This document shows positions 18,449 through 28,453 of a stretch of 64,000 nucleotides of DNA, piece after piece. The translations under genes were made by a program, and so were the position numbers. The stretch is from Frateuria_A sp049727805 (lineage in GTDB: Bacteria; Pseudomonadota; Gammaproteobacteria; Xanthomonadales; Rhodanobacteraceae), in contig NZ_JBCNYA010000009.1 in NCBI RefSeq assembly GCF_049727805.1, positions 70,171 to 134,170 on the forward strand, written 5' to 3'. The notes beneath the pieces are model-generated. The model saw only the letters and a list, made by a program, of their open reading frames with translations, searched no databases and was not told where the DNA came from. The first letter of the stretch is position 1. Every line of letters begins with the position of its first letter.

Positions 18449-21100
18449 ATGATCAGGCAGACCCTCCAGACCGCCGCGGCCCGGGCGACCGGCAGGAGCG
18501 CGGCACCGGCGCGCGTGGCGGCGGCCGAACACGCGCTGCTGCGCAACGACGAGCTGCTGGCCCGGCTCGACACCGGCACCGCCGGCCTGGACGCCGAGCA
18601 GATCGCCGAACGCCTGCACCGCGACGGCGCCAACGAGGTCTCGCACGAGAAGCCGCCGCACTGGTCGCGCCAGCTGCTGCGCGCCTGCCGCAATCCCTTC
18701 ATCGCCGTGCTGGTGCTGCTGGCGATCGTGCAACTGGCAACCGATCGCGGCGACCTCACCGGGCCGCTGATCATCGCGGTGATGGTCGGCATCAGCGTGT
18801 TGCTGAGCTTCACCCAGGAATACCGTTCCTCGCGCGCCGCCGAGCAGCTCAAGGCGATGGTGCGCAACACCGCCACGGTCACCCGCCGCGCTGCCGACGG
18901 CCACAGCGAGCGGATCGAGGTGCCGGTCGGCGAGCTGGTCGCCGGCGACATCGTGCACCTGGGCGCAGGCGACATGGTGCCGGCGGACCTGCGCCTGCTC
19001 TCGGCCAAGGACCTGTTCATCAGCCAGGCCATCCTTACCGGGGAATCGCTGCCGGTGGAAAAGGCGGCACCGAACGCGCGCGACCTGGTCGGCGCCGACC
19101 CCAGCCATCCGCTGGAGCTGCCCAGCGTCTGCTACATGGGCACCAACGTGGTCAGCGGCACCGCCACCGCCGTGGTGGTGGCGACCGGCCCGCGCAGCTA
19201 CCTCGGTTCGCTGGCACACACGCTGTCCGGCCAGCGCGTGCAGACCAGCTTCGACCGCGGCGTGCGCTCGGTGAGCTGGCTGCTGATCCGCTTCATGGCG
19301 GTGATGGTGCCGGTGGTGTTCCTGATCAACGGGCTGGACAAGCACGACTGGCTGCAGGCCTTCCTGTTCGCGCTGTCGGTGGCGGTGGGCCTGACGCCGG
19401 AGATGCTGCCGCTGATCGTCACCGCCAATCTCGGCAAGGGCGCGCTGGCGATGTCGCGGCGCAAGGTGGTGGTCAAGCGGCTGAACGCGATCCAGAACTT
19501 CGGCGCGATGGACGTGCTGTGCACCGACAAGACCGGCACGCTCACGCTCGACCGGATCGTGCTGGAGCGCCACCTCGACCTCGACGGCGAGGCATCCGAC
19601 GAGGCGCTCGAGTACGGCTACCTCAACAGCCGCTTCCAGACCGGCCTGAAGAACCTGATGGACAAGGCGGTGCTGTCGCACCGCGACCTCGAACCGATGG
19701 CCACGCGCTTCCGGCTGGTCGACGAGATCCCGTTCGACTTCCAGCGCCGGCGCATGTCGGTGGTGCTCGCCGGCGGCGACGGGCAGCACCTGCTGGTGTG
19801 CAAGGGCGCGGTGGAGGAGATGCTCTCGATCTGCACCGCCGCGCGGCTGGAGGGCATCGACACCACGCTGGACGACGCGCGCCGCGCGGAGATCCGCGCG
19901 ATGACCCGTCGCCTCAACGAGGACGGCCTGCGCGTGCTGGTGGTCGCGATCAAACAGCAGAATCCGAGCGGTCGCGCCTATGGCCTGGCCGACGAATCGG
20001 GCCTGACCGCGATCGGCTGTCTTGCCTTCCTCGACCCGCCGAAGGATTCGGCGGCCACCGCCATCGCCGCGCTGCGCGAGCACGGCGTGGCGGTGAAGGT
20101 GATCACCGGCGACAACGAGGCGGTCACGCGCAAGATCTGCCGCGAGGTCGGGCTGGAAGTGGCGCATTCGGCGCAGGGCCGCGACATCGAGCCTCTGGAC
20201 GAGGCCACGCTCGATGCGCTGGTCGCGCGCACTACCGTGTTCGCCAAGATGTCGCCGCTTGAGAAGGCGCGCGTGGTCAAGTCGCTGCAGCGCCAGGGCC
20301 ACACGGTCGGCTTCCTCGGCGACGGCATCAACGATGCGCCGGCGCTGCGCGAGGCGGACGTGGGCATCTCGGTGGACAGTGCCACCGACATCGCGAAGGA
20401 GTCGGCCGACATCATCCTCTTGGAAAAGAACCTGATGGTGCTGGAGGAGGGCGTGATCGAGGGGCGCGTCACCTTCGGCAACGTCATGAAGTACATCAAG
20501 ATGACCGCCAGCTCGAACTTCGGCAACGTGTTCAGCGTGCTGGTGGCCAGCGCTTTCCTGCCGTTCCTGCCGATGCTGCCGCTGCAGCTGCTGGTGCAGA
20601 ACCTGCTTTACGACATCTCGCAGCTGGCGATTCCGTTCGATCGCATGGACGAGGAGTACCTGCGCCGTCCGCGCCAGTGGGATGCCAGCGACATCGGCCG
20701 CTTCATGGCGTGGGTCGGACCGGTCAGCTCGATCTTCGACCTCACCACCTTCTGGCTGCTGTGGCACGTGTTCGGCGCCAACGGTCCGGCGCACCAGTCG
20801 CTGTTCCAGTCGGGCTGGTTCGTCGAGGGGCTGCTCTCGCAGACGCTGATCGTGCACATGATCCGCACGCGGCGGATCCCGTTCGTGCAGAGCATCGCCG
20901 CGGCGCCGGTGCTGGCGCTCACCGTGGCGATCGGCGCGATCGGCCTGTTCGTTCCGTTCAGTCCGCTGGGCGCCAAGCTGGGCATGACCGCGCTGCCGCT
21001 GGCCTACTTCGGCTGGCTCGCGTTGACGCTGCTTTGCTACGCAGGACTCACGCAACTGGTGAAGACCCTGTACATCCGCCGCTACGGCCGCTGGCTCTGA
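18449..21100 (+). CDS. mgtA: Magnesium-transporting P-type ATPase
   Basis: Imports Mg2+ across the inner membrane with ATP hydrolysis. The 883 residues carry all P-type hallmarks: the actuator loop LTGESLPVEK near residue 195, the phosphorylated Asp in CTDKTGTLTLD near 352, the hinge GDGINDAPALREADVGISV near 625, and ten membrane helices. DLFISQAILTGES and RFQTGLKNLMDKAVL are characteristic of the MgtA/MgtB (type IIIB) branch. GGAAG precedes the ATG. The two short leader frames upstream suggest translational or attenuation control. Confidence 0.96.
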   Translation: MIRQTLQTAAARATGRSAAPARVAAAEHALLRNDELLARLDTGTAGLDAEQIAERLHRDGANEVSHEKPPHWSRQLLRACRNPFIAVLVLLAIVQLATDRGDLTGPLIIAVMVGISVLLSFTQEYRSSRAAEQLKAMVRNTATVTRRAADGHSERIEVPVGELVAGDIVHLGAGDMVPADLRLLSAKDLFISQAILTGESLPVEKAAPNARDLVGADPSHPLELPSVCYMGTNVVSGTATAVVVATGPRSYLGSLAHTLSGQRVQTSFDRGVRSVSWLLIRFMAVMVPVVFLINGLDKHDWLQAFLFALSVAVGLTPEMLPLIVTANLGKGALAMSRRKVVVKRLNAIQNFGAMDVLCTDKTGTLTLDRIVLERHLDLDGEASDEALEYGYLNSRFQTGLKNLMDKAVLSHRDLEPMATRFRLVDEIPFDFQRRRMSVVLAGGDGQHLLVCKGAVEEMLSICTAARLEGIDTTLDDARRAEIRAMTRRLNEDGLRVLVVAIKQQNPSGRAYGLADESGLTAIGCLAFLDPPKDSAATAIAALREHGVAVKVITGDNEAVTRKICREVGLEVAHSAQGRDIEPLDEATLDALVARTTVFAKMSPLEKARVVKSLQRQGHTVGFLGDGINDAPALREADVGISVDSATDIAKESADIILLEKNLMVLEEGVIEGRVTFGNVMKYIKMTASSNFGNVFSVLVASAFLPFLPMLPLQLLVQNLLYDISQLAIPFDRMDEEYLRRPRQWDASDIGRFMAWVGPVSSIFDLTTFWLLWHVFGANGPAHQSLFQSGWFVEGLLSQTLIVHMIRTRRIPFVQSIAAAPVLALTVAIGAIGLFVPFSPLGAKLGMTALPLAYFGWLALTLLCYAGLTQLVKTLYIRRYGRWL

Positions 21101-21223
21101 TGCGCCGGGTCCATGCGCGCAATGTCCTGCGTGAGCGTCTAAGAATTTTACCGATACCGCCGCCGTCGGCCGATCGCTATAAAAGCTGTCGGGGGAATCC
21201 TTACGACATGTAGGGGTTCGATC

Positions 21224-23677
21224 ATGCAAGCAAGGATCTTGATGGCCCGCGCGCTGATGCTCGCGGGCCTGGGTTGCTGCGGCCTGCCGGCCGCGCGGGC
21301 AGGCACGGCGCTGCCCGACCACCGGGAGTTCGAGGCGTCGCTGCAGGTGCCGTTCCAGGCGGCGGCCGCACGGACGATTGCGCTGCACTTCGCGTACCCG
21401 GGCGCCGCCAGCGGCACGCCGGTCGCCTGGGAAGTGGCGCTGCTCGACCGCGATGGCCGCGTGCTACGCCGCTGGGACGGTCACACCACGCTGCGCGCGC
21501 GCACCGCCACGGCGAGCGTGCGCTGGGATGGCAGGGATGACGCCCACCAGGCGTTGCCGGTCGGCTACTACACCGTGCGCCTGCGCGCGATCGCGCTGGA
21601 CGAAGACAATACGCGGCGCCTGGGTACGGGCCTGCCGGGCCAGGCGCTGGCGCTGGCCGCCCGCCGCGCACCCGGACACATCGAGGAACAGCGCTACGAC
21701 ATCCAGGTCGGCGCCGTGGCACCCGCCGCGATGCCCTCGTTCCGCGCGCTGCCGCGCCACGGCGCGCTGCAGGTGCAGTCGGTCGGTGCCGGTTCGCTGC
21801 CCTACACCATCTACTACGGCGACCTGCACAGCCAGACCAACCACAGCGACGGCGGCGGCGACCTGGCCACCTGCCACGGTGAGCAGCCGCCGCAGAGCAG
21901 CGCCTACGGCCCGGCCGACGCCTACCAGTACGCGATGAACCGCGGCCTGGACATGCTGATGACCTCCGAACACAACCACATGTTCGACGGCTCGACCGGC
22001 ACCAACACCTCGGCCGATCCGGCCACTGCGAAGAACCTGTTCGCCTCGGGCCTCCAGGCGGCATCCTCGTTCCGCGCCGCGCATCCGAACTTCCTCGCCG
22101 TCTACGGCCAGGAGTGGGGCGTGATCAGCAACGGCGGCCACATGAACATCTTCAACGCCGACGGCCTGATCGAGTGGGAGAAGAACAGCGCCGGCCAGTT
22201 GATCGGCGACTACTACATCGCCAAGGGCGACTACGCCTCGCTGTACACGCTGATGCGTCAGCACGGCTGGATCGGCCAGTTCAACCACCCGGCCTCGAGC
22301 GGCCAGTTCGTGGTCAACGGCACCAACTTCGGCTACACCGCCGACGGCGACGCCGTGATGGTGCTGGCCGAGGTGCTCAACAGTTCGGCGTTCTCGGTCA
22401 ACACCAGCGAGACCGAGACCTCGCGCCCGAACTACGAGGCCGCCTTCAACACCATCCTGGAACGCGGCTACCACGTGGCGCCCAGTTCCGACCAGGACAA
22501 CCACTGCGCCAACTGGGGCGCGAGCTACACCAACCGCACCGGCGTGCTGATCCCCAGCGGCACCGCGCTCAGCCTCGCCAGCTTCCTCGATGCGCTGCGC
22601 GCGCGGCGCGTGTTCGCCACCGAGGACAAGGCCGGGCAGATCGTGCTCACCGCCAACGGCCATCTGATGGGCGAGCGCTTCGGCAACAGCGGGCCGCTCA
22701 CGCTGACCGTCGACTACGCCAGCACCGCCGGCGACAGTGCGCAGCGCGTGCAGGTGTTCCAGGGCGTGCCCGGCAGCAACGGCACCGTCACCGAACTGTC
22801 CGAAACCGCGACGACCACCGTCACGCCGGCCGCGGGCGAGCACTTCTACTACGCCAAGATCACCCAGGCCGACGGCAACCGGCTGTGGTCGGCGCCGGTG
22901 TGGGTGACCCAGGGCAGCGGCGGTGGCGGCAGCGGCGACACCACGGCGCCGACCGTCAGCGCATCGGAGAGCGGCAGCGCCGGCACCATCACGCTGATGG
23001 CAAGCGCGAGCGACGACATCGGCGTGAGCCGCGTGGAGTTCTACGTCGATGGCGCGCTCAAGGCCACCGACAGCAGCGCGCCCTACCAGGCCAGCCTCGA
23101 CTCGATCACGCTCACCGACGGCTCGCACACGCTCGTCGCCAAGGCCTACGACGCGGCGGGCAACGTCGGCAGCAGCAACGGTGTCGGCTTCAGCGTGGCC
23201 AACGGCAGCGGCGGCAGCAGCCAGTTGCTGAGCAACGGCGGCTTCGAGAGCGGCGCCACCGCGTGGACGCAGACCAGCGGCGTGATCACCAGCAACAGCG
23301 GCGAGCCGGCGCACGCCGGTAGCTGGAAGGCATGGCTGGACGGCTACGGCAGCAGCCATACCGACTACGTACGCCAGCCCGCGAGCATTCCCGCCACCGC
23401 GACCAGTGCGACGCTGGACTTCTACCTGCACGTCGACAGCGCCGAAGGCACCGGCACCGCCTACGACACGCTGCAGGTGCAGGTGATCACCTCCACGGGC
23501 AAGTACGTCACGCTGGCCACCTACTCCAACAAGGACGCCGCCAGCGGCTACCAGCACCACACCCTCAGCCTGGACGGCTACAAGGGCCAGAGCGTGCAGG
23601 TGAACTTCTACGGCACCGAGGACAGCAGCCTGCAGACCTCGTTCGTGGTGGACGACGTGGCGGTCAAGGTGCAGTGA
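21224..23677 (+). CDS. Exported PHP-type metallohydrolase with Ig-like domains
   Basis: 817 residues with a signal peptide (AARA cleavage near residue 26). Residues ~30-160 include a FlgD-like Ig segment (WDGRDDAHQALPVGYYTVRL). The catalytic region resembles the CehA/McbA family of PHP hydrolases: DLHSQTNHSDGGG at 200, TSEHNHMF near 246, GQEWG near 298 and NHPAS near 362. The usual DLHxH is DLHSQ here, so one metal ligand differs. After residue ~565 come a Gly-rich linker, an Ig-like domain (VEFYVDGALKATDSSAPY) and a jelly-roll-like C-terminal domain (LLSNGGFESG...). It is probably secreted; the substrate is unknown. AGGGG precedes the start. Confidence 0.85.
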   Translation: MQARILMARALMLAGLGCCGLPAARAGTALPDHREFEASLQVPFQAAAARTIALHFAYPGAASGTPVAWEVALLDRDGRVLRRWDGHTTLRARTATASVRWDGRDDAHQALPVGYYTVRLRAIALDEDNTRRLGTGLPGQALALAARRAPGHIEEQRYDIQVGAVAPAAMPSFRALPRHGALQVQSVGAGSLPYTIYYGDLHSQTNHSDGGGDLATCHGEQPPQSSAYGPADAYQYAMNRGLDMLMTSEHNHMFDGSTGTNTSADPATAKNLFASGLQAASSFRAAHPNFLAVYGQEWGVISNGGHMNIFNADGLIEWEKNSAGQLIGDYYIAKGDYASLYTLMRQHGWIGQFNHPASSGQFVVNGTNFGYTADGDAVMVLAEVLNSSAFSVNTSETETSRPNYEAAFNTILERGYHVAPSSDQDNHCANWGASYTNRTGVLIPSGTALSLASFLDALRARRVFATEDKAGQIVLTANGHLMGERFGNSGPLTLTVDYASTAGDSAQRVQVFQGVPGSNGTVTELSETATTTVTPAAGEHFYYAKITQADGNRLWSAPVWVTQGSGGGGSGDTTAPTVSASESGSAGTITLMASASDDIGVSRVEFYVDGALKATDSSAPYQASLDSITLTDGSHTLVAKAYDAAGNVGSSNGVGFSVANGSGGSSQLLSNGGFESGATAWTQTSGVITSNSGEPAHAGSWKAWLDGYGSSHTDYVRQPASIPATATSATLDFYLHVDSAEGTGTAYDTLQVQVITSTGKYVTLATYSNKDAASGYQHHTLSLDGYKGQSVQVNFYGTEDSSLQTSFVVDDVAVKVQ

Positions 23678-23699
23678 CGCGCGTGCCGGCGCTCTCCCG

Positions 23700-24704
23700 T
23701 CAGGGCGGGCGCCCGGCCGTGGACGGTGCCGGCCGCCGCGCATACCGGCGTGCCAGCACCGCGCACACCATCAACTGCAGCTGGTGGAAGATCATCAGCG
23801 GCAGCAGCAGTGCGCCGAGCCCGCCGGCCTGGCTGGCGAACAGGATCTTGGCCATCGGCACGCCGCTGGCCAGGCTTTTCTTCGAGCCGCAGAACACCAG
23901 CGTGATGCGGTCGGCGCGGGCGAAACCGAGCAGCCGTCCGACCGTGGCGGTGCAGGCGAGCGCCAGCGCCAGCAGCAAAGCGCCCACGCCCAGCGTGGCC
24001 ACGAGCGCCAGTGGCGCGGTGGCGCGCCACAGGCCGTCGACCACCGCCTCGCCGAACGCCGCGTAGACCACCAGCAGGATCGTGCCGCGGTCGGTCAGCC
24101 CCAGCAGCGGGCGATGGCGGTCGACCCAGCCGCCGATCCACGGCCGCAGCAGGTGCCCGACGGCGAACGGCAACAGCAGCAGCCTGACGATCTCCCACAC
24201 GCCGGCGGCGCCGGGCCCGTGGCCGCCCTGCGTGGCCAGCAGCAAGCCGACCAGCAGCGGCGTGAGCACGATGCCGATCAGGCTCGACAGCGAGGCGCTC
24301 ACCACCGCGGCGGGCACGTTGCCTCCGGCGATGGAGGTGAAGGCGATCGACGACTGCACCGTGGACGGCAGCGTGCAGACATAGAGCATGCCCAGCGCCA
24401 GCTCGGGCGTGAGCAGCGAGCGCGTGAGCGGCCCCAGCAGCCAGCCCAGCAGCGGGAACAGCACGAAGGTGCTGGCGAACACCGCCAGGTGCAGCCGCCA
24501 GTGCGTCACGCCGCGCAGGACCGCTTCGCGCGAAAGCTTCGCCCCGTGCAGGAAGAACAGCAGCATGATCGCCGCATCGGTCACCCGGTCCAGCCACAGC
24601 GCCGCCACGCCACGGCAGGGCAGCACCGTGGCCAGGCCGACGGCGGCGAGCAGGGCGAGGGTGAAGCCGTCCGGAAGGAGCCGGCGCAGCGAGGCAAGGG
24701 ACAT
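23700..24704 (-). CDS. SBF-like (bile acid:sodium symporter family) transporter
   Basis: 334 residues with about ten membrane helices. Family-typical stretches include AAIMLLFFLHGAKLSREAVLRG near residue 45, YVCTLPSTVQSSIAFTSIAGGNVPAA near 110 and FCGSKKSLASGVPMAKILF near 270. These place it in the SBF-like branch (YfeH type) of sodium-dependent transporters for organic anions. The substrate cannot be predicted. It converges on the metallohydrolase gene with only 22 bp between stops. Confidence 0.88.
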   Translation of the reverse strand: MSLASLRRLLPDGFTLALLAAVGLATVLPCRGVAALWLDRVTDAAIMLLFFLHGAKLSREAVLRGVTHWRLHLAVFASTFVLFPLLGWLLGPLTRSLLTPELALGMLYVCTLPSTVQSSIAFTSIAGGNVPAAVVSASLSSLIGIVLTPLLVGLLLATQGGHGPGAAGVWEIVRLLLLPFAVGHLLRPWIGGWVDRHRPLLGLTDRGTILLVVYAAFGEAVVDGLWRATAPLALVATLGVGALLLALALACTATVGRLLGFARADRITLVFCGSKKSLASGVPMAKILFASQAGGLGALLLPLMIFHQLQLMVCAVLARRYARRPAPSTAGRPP

Positions 24705-24756
24705 GGGCGAAGGCGCAGCCGCGAAGAACGGAAAGTGTAGCGGGCGGTCCGCAGGC

Positions 24757-25380
24757 TCAGTCGTCGAGACCGCAGCGCGCGCGGCGGCGGTGCCGCCACC
24801 ACAGCACCAAGGCCACCAGCACGGCGAGTCCGGCGAGGATCCACAGCCCGTTCTGGCCGCGGCCGATCCACATCGCCAGCCACTCGCGGTTGTTGGCGCC
24901 GACGTAGCCCAGGTACACCCATACCGGCACGCTGATCAGCGCGGCCAACCCGTCGAGCAGGAAGAAGCGCAGGAACGACACCCGATGCGTGGCGCCCGCG
25001 GTGACGTAGACCGCCGTGCGCATGCCGGGCAGGAAGCGCGCCAGGAACAGCAGCCGGTTGCCGTAGCGGGCGAACTTCTCCTGCACCCGCGCGTAGCGCG
25101 CCGGCGTGAGCAGCCGCGCCACCAGCGGCCACTGCATGATGCGCGCGCCGTGCCGATGCCCGAGCAGGAACATCGCCGAATCGCCGACCAGCACGCCGAC
25201 CAGCGCGACCGCCGCCATCACGTGCACGTTGGCGTAGCCCAGCCCGGCGATCACGCCGCCGGCGACCAGCGTGATGTCCTCCGGCAACGGCGCACCGGCG
25301 CCGCACAGCAGCAGCGCGGCGAACACCGCGAGGTAGCCGCTTTCGGCGAACAGCACGATCAGCCGTTCAAGCAATGGCAT
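24757..25380 (-). CDS. DedA family membrane protein
   Basis: 207 residues. DedA-type features are visible: the re-entrant E/D region PLPEDITLVAGGVIAG near residue 32, GDSAMFLLGHRHG near 66 and the FARFLPGMRTAVYVTAG motif near 112, with membrane helices around them. DedA proteins are needed for envelope integrity and have been linked to undecaprenyl phosphate or lipid flipping. It lies 52 bp upstream of the SBF-like gene on the same strand and may be co-transcribed with it. Confidence 0.9.
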   Translation of the reverse strand: MPLLERLIVLFAESGYLAVFAALLLCGAGAPLPEDITLVAGGVIAGLGYANVHVMAAVALVGVLVGDSAMFLLGHRHGARIMQWPLVARLLTPARYARVQEKFARYGNRLLFLARFLPGMRTAVYVTAGATHRVSFLRFFLLDGLAALISVPVWVYLGYVGANNREWLAMWIGRGQNGLWILAGLAVLVALVLWWRHRRRARCGLDD

Positions 25381-25462
25381 CGGCAGGCCTGGCTGGCGCG
25401 CGCGCCGGTGTGTGATGGAACGCGCTGTGATGGCGCACGCGCCAGGAAACGAAACGCATCGA

Positions 25463-27196
25463 TCAGCCCTGTGCGGCGGAAGGATGGCGCGCCGCCAACA
25501 GCTCGCGCAGCTCGGCCTTCTCGGCCTGACTCAGCGTGCCGTCTCGGTGCTTGGCGGTGAGCGCCTCGCGGCGCAACGCAACGGCCTGCTCTTCCATCCG
25601 CGCCAGCGCGTCGAGGAACTCGGCGCGTTGGGTTTCCGGTTCACCCACCACCATCGCCGCCATCAGCTTCTGCAGCGCCGAATATTCCGGCCGTTCGGCG
25701 AAGTGCTCGACCAGCATCGCCGGGTTGATGCCCGGCCGCGCGCGGCACAGGTCGACCAGTTCGGCCAGCAGCCCGATGCCCGGTTTGTCCAAGCGCAGGA
25801 AGCGGTAGGGCGGCTCGACCAGGTCAGCCAGCCCGGGCTGGGCCAGCAGCAGCGCGATGGCGCTGCGCACCAGCGAGCGCTGCACCGCCACCGGCCGCTG
25901 CACCGCGCGCCGCGCCGCGGGTTCGGGCGGCACGTTGGCGCGCGCGCCGGTGCGCTTCTCCAGCTCCTGCGCCATCAGGTCACGGAACGCGCCGTCGGGC
26001 AGCCGGGCGATCAGCGGCCGTGCGCGCTCGGCCAGCCGCGCGCGGCCGTCGAGGCTGGCGGTGTCGACGTCGTGCGCCAGCTCGCCGAAGAAGTAGTCCG
26101 ACAGCGGCGTGGCCTCCTTCAGGCGCTTCTCGAAGCCTTCCTTGCCTTCCTTGCGCACCAGCGAATCGGGGTCCTCGCCCTCGGGCAGGAACAGGAAGTA
26201 CGCCTGGCGGCCATCGCGCAGCCGTGGCAGCGCGGCGTCCAGTGCCTTCCACGCGGCAGCGCGTCCGGCGCGGTCGCCGTCGAAGCAGAACACCACGTCG
26301 GGCGCGGCGCGGAACAGCACCTCGGTGTGCTCGGGCGTGGTCGCGGTGCCGAGCGTGGCCACCGCGATCGGCAGGCCGGCCTGGTGCAGCGCAATCACGT
26401 CCATGTAGCCCTCGACCACCACGATGCGCGCCAGGTTGCTGTTGGCCTGCTTGACCTGCCACAGCGCGAACAGCTCGCGGCCCTTGTGGAACAGCGGGGT
26501 CTCGGGCGAGTTGAGATACTTGGGCGACTGCTCCGCGCTCAACACCCGGCCGCCAAAGGCGATCACGCGGCCGCGGCGGTCGAGGATGGGAAACATCAGC
26601 CGCTCGCGGAAGCGGTCGTAGCGATGGCCGCGCTCGCCGGTGGCAACCATGCCGGCCTCGGTGAGCAGTTGCATGCGCCGGTCGCTGCCGCCGAGCGCCT
26701 TGATCAGGCCGTCGTAGCCGGCCGGCGCCCAGCCCAGGCGGAAGCGCGCGATGGTGTCGGCATCCAGCCCGCGCTTGCGGCAGTAGGCCTGTGCTTCCGC
26801 ATGCTTCGGCAGCTCGCCCTCGTACCAGCGCGCGGCGCCGTCGAGCAGTGCATAGAGATCGCTCTTGTCCTCGCGCGGCGCCGCCTCGCGGCTGCCCTCG
26901 CGCGGCACGGTCAGGCCGACCGCTTGTGCCAGCTCCTCCACCGCGTCCGGAAATTCCAGCCGCTCGTAGTCCATCAGGAACTTCACCGCGCTGCCGTGCG
27001 CACCGCAGCCGAAGCAGTGGAAGAACTGCTTGGCCGGGCTGACGTAGAACGAGGGCGTGCGCTCGTTGTGGAACGGGCAGCAGGCGGTCCATTCGCGCCC
27101 GGCCTTCTTCAACGGCACGCGCCGCTCGATCACGTCGACGATGTCGACGCGGGCAAGCAGTTCGTCGATGAAGCTGTCGGGGATACGGCCGCGCAT
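25463..27196 (-). CDS. dnaG: DNA primase
   Basis: Makes the RNA primers of replication. The 577 residues match the usual bacterial length. The N-terminal zinc-binding domain shows CCPFHNERTPSF and HCFGCGAHG (residues 40-65), the catalytic core runs through DRFRERLMFPI, and the TOPRIM domain contains VVVEGYMDVIALHQAG near 265 and FCFDGDRAGRAAAW near 310. The C-terminal helicase-interacting domain is present. In many proteobacteria dnaG lies between rpsU and rpoD; here rpsU is about 2 kb upstream, with GNAT, DUF1328 and yqeY between, and no rpoD follows. Confidence 0.97.
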   Translation of the reverse strand: MRGRIPDSFIDELLARVDIVDVIERRVPLKKAGREWTACCPFHNERTPSFYVSPAKQFFHCFGCGAHGSAVKFLMDYERLEFPDAVEELAQAVGLTVPREGSREAAPREDKSDLYALLDGAARWYEGELPKHAEAQAYCRKRGLDADTIARFRLGWAPAGYDGLIKALGGSDRRMQLLTEAGMVATGERGHRYDRFRERLMFPILDRRGRVIAFGGRVLSAEQSPKYLNSPETPLFHKGRELFALWQVKQANSNLARIVVVEGYMDVIALHQAGLPIAVATLGTATTPEHTEVLFRAAPDVVFCFDGDRAGRAAAWKALDAALPRLRDGRQAYFLFLPEGEDPDSLVRKEGKEGFEKRLKEATPLSDYFFGELAHDVDTASLDGRARLAERARPLIARLPDGAFRDLMAQELEKRTGARANVPPEPAARRAVQRPVAVQRSLVRSAIALLLAQPGLADLVEPPYRFLRLDKPGIGLLAELVDLCRARPGINPAMLVEHFAERPEYSALQKLMAAMVVGEPETQRAEFLDALARMEEQAVALRREALTAKHRDGTLSQAEKAELRELLAARHPSAAQG

Positions 27197-27440
27197 AGGC
27201 TTGCTAGTCTAGCTTGCGGGCCGGTCCGGACGCGGATGCTGCCGGGGCGGGAAGCCTGCGGTTCACATCGGTGCCGGGCGGCTCGGCGTGGCGCGTCGTG
27301 CTTCAAGGCAGGCGTTTCCCGCATGCTGCGGCAATATGCCTCGGTCAACGGCTGCCGAGGAATGTGCGCATGCCGGTATCCCGGTCGGCGCGACCGGGTG
27401 GCCTCCCGGCGCGAGCGAAGCGCAACAGGGGAGGACGTGA

Positions 27441-28082
27441 ATGTCTGGAAACGGTCCAACAGCGCTCGGCTTCCGCCAGGCGGCACCTGCCGACGCGGCT
27501 GCCGCGGTACCGCTGATCTACAGCTCCGGCCCGGCGGCGTTCGATTACGTGTTCGTGGTGGACGGGCATGCCACCGCGCAGGAGTTCCTGCGGCGTGCCT
27601 TCGTTGACGGCGCCGGGGAATTCGGTTGGCGCAACCATTGGGTCGGCGAGCTCGACGGCGAAGTGGTGGCGGTCGGGGCTGGCTACGGCGGCGAATCGAG
27701 CCTGGCGTTCATGCTGGCGGCGGCCCGGCAGATCCTGGCGCACTACGGACCGCGCTACGCGCCGGGTGTGATCATGCGTGGGCTAAGGGTCGAGCGGGTG
27801 ATCCCGCCGCCGGAGCGGCGGTTGCACTACCTGGCGCACCTGGGCGTGGTGCCGGCGCTGCGCGGGCAGGGCATCGGACGGCAGCTGATCGAGTACCTGG
27901 TCGCCCAGGGCCGGGTGCAGGGGAAGCAGCGCCTGGTGCTGGACGTCGCCGTGGGCAATCCGCGCGCACAGGCGTTGTACGAGCGGCTGGGTTTCAGGGT
28001 GACGGCGGAACGGCGGTCGCAACTGGCCAGGGACCAGGCGGCGGTGCCGGACCATCGGCGGATGGAGCGGGCGCTGGACTGA
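27441..28082 (+). CDS. GNAT family N-acetyltransferase
   Basis: 213 residues with a GNAT fold. The acetyl-CoA binding motif is LGVVPALRGQGIGRQLIEYLV near residue 135, followed by LDVAVGNPRAQALYERLGFRV. The N-terminal half (DYVFVVDG..AQEFLRRAFVDGAGEFG) is typical of a subgroup common in proteobacteria with unknown substrate. It runs divergently from dnaG. Confidence 0.85.
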   Translation: MSGNGPTALGFRQAAPADAAAAVPLIYSSGPAAFDYVFVVDGHATAQEFLRRAFVDGAGEFGWRNHWVGELDGEVVAVGAGYGGESSLAFMLAAARQILAHYGPRYAPGVIMRGLRVERVIPPPERRLHYLAHLGVVPALRGQGIGRQLIEYLVAQGRVQGKQRLVLDVAVGNPRAQALYERLGFRVTAERRSQLARDQAAVPDHRRMERALD

Positions 28083-28118
28083 TCGGCCGTCTGTCCGCTC
28101 CGCGCAACCCGAGGCTGG

Positions 28119-28148
28119 CCACCGGGCGGCAGGTGCGCCGCCCGGTGG
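28119..28148. terminator. Hairpin between convergent GNAT and DUF1328 genes
   Basis: Perfect 12-bp stem CCACCGGGCGGC/GCCGCCCGGTGG around a six-base loop, 37 bp after the GNAT stop and 10 bp from the DUF1328 stop. There is only a short T-run, so it is a probable bidirectional terminator. Confidence 0.6.
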
Positions 28149-28157
28149 TTAGGTCCG

Positions 28158-28328
28158 CTACAGGATGTGGAACACGCCGATCACCGCCAGCAGGGCGATG
28201 ATGAACAGGATCACGAAGATCGCGAACAGCACCTTGGCGATGGTCGCGGTGACACCCGAGATGCCGCCGAAACCGAGCCAGCCGGTGACCAGCGAGATGA
28301 TGGCGAAGATGATGGCCCACTTCAGCAT
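28158..28328 (-). CDS. DUF1328 small membrane protein
   Basis: 56 residues in two hydrophobic helices (MLKWAIIFAIISLVTGWLGF, then AKVLFAIFVILFIIALLAVIG) around the conserved GGISGVTATIAK loop. This is the DUF1328/YtjA family, often stress-induced in proteobacteria. Its molecular role is unknown. Confidence 0.88.
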   Translation of the reverse strand: MLKWAIIFAIISLVTGWLGFGGISGVTATIAKVLFAIFVILFIIALLAVIGVFHIL

Positions 28329-28453
28329 GCCGCTTCTCCCGTGCCGCGCGGCCGGTGGCGGATGCCTCCGATCAGGCGGCGCCCGGTCGTTGTAGGCGAT
28401 GGGGCGTGAATGCTGCGCATCAGCTCGCTGTGCACGGCGTGAGGGCAGCTCTG

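Noticed and set aside
21178..21183. TATAAA upstream of the metallohydrolase gene as a -10 box
   Set aside because: No matching -35 hexamer at 16-18 bases; too weak to call as a promoter.
17963..21388. Antisense frame of ~1140 codons opposite mgtA
   Set aside because: Typical third-position GC shadow; mgtA on the plus strand is unambiguous.
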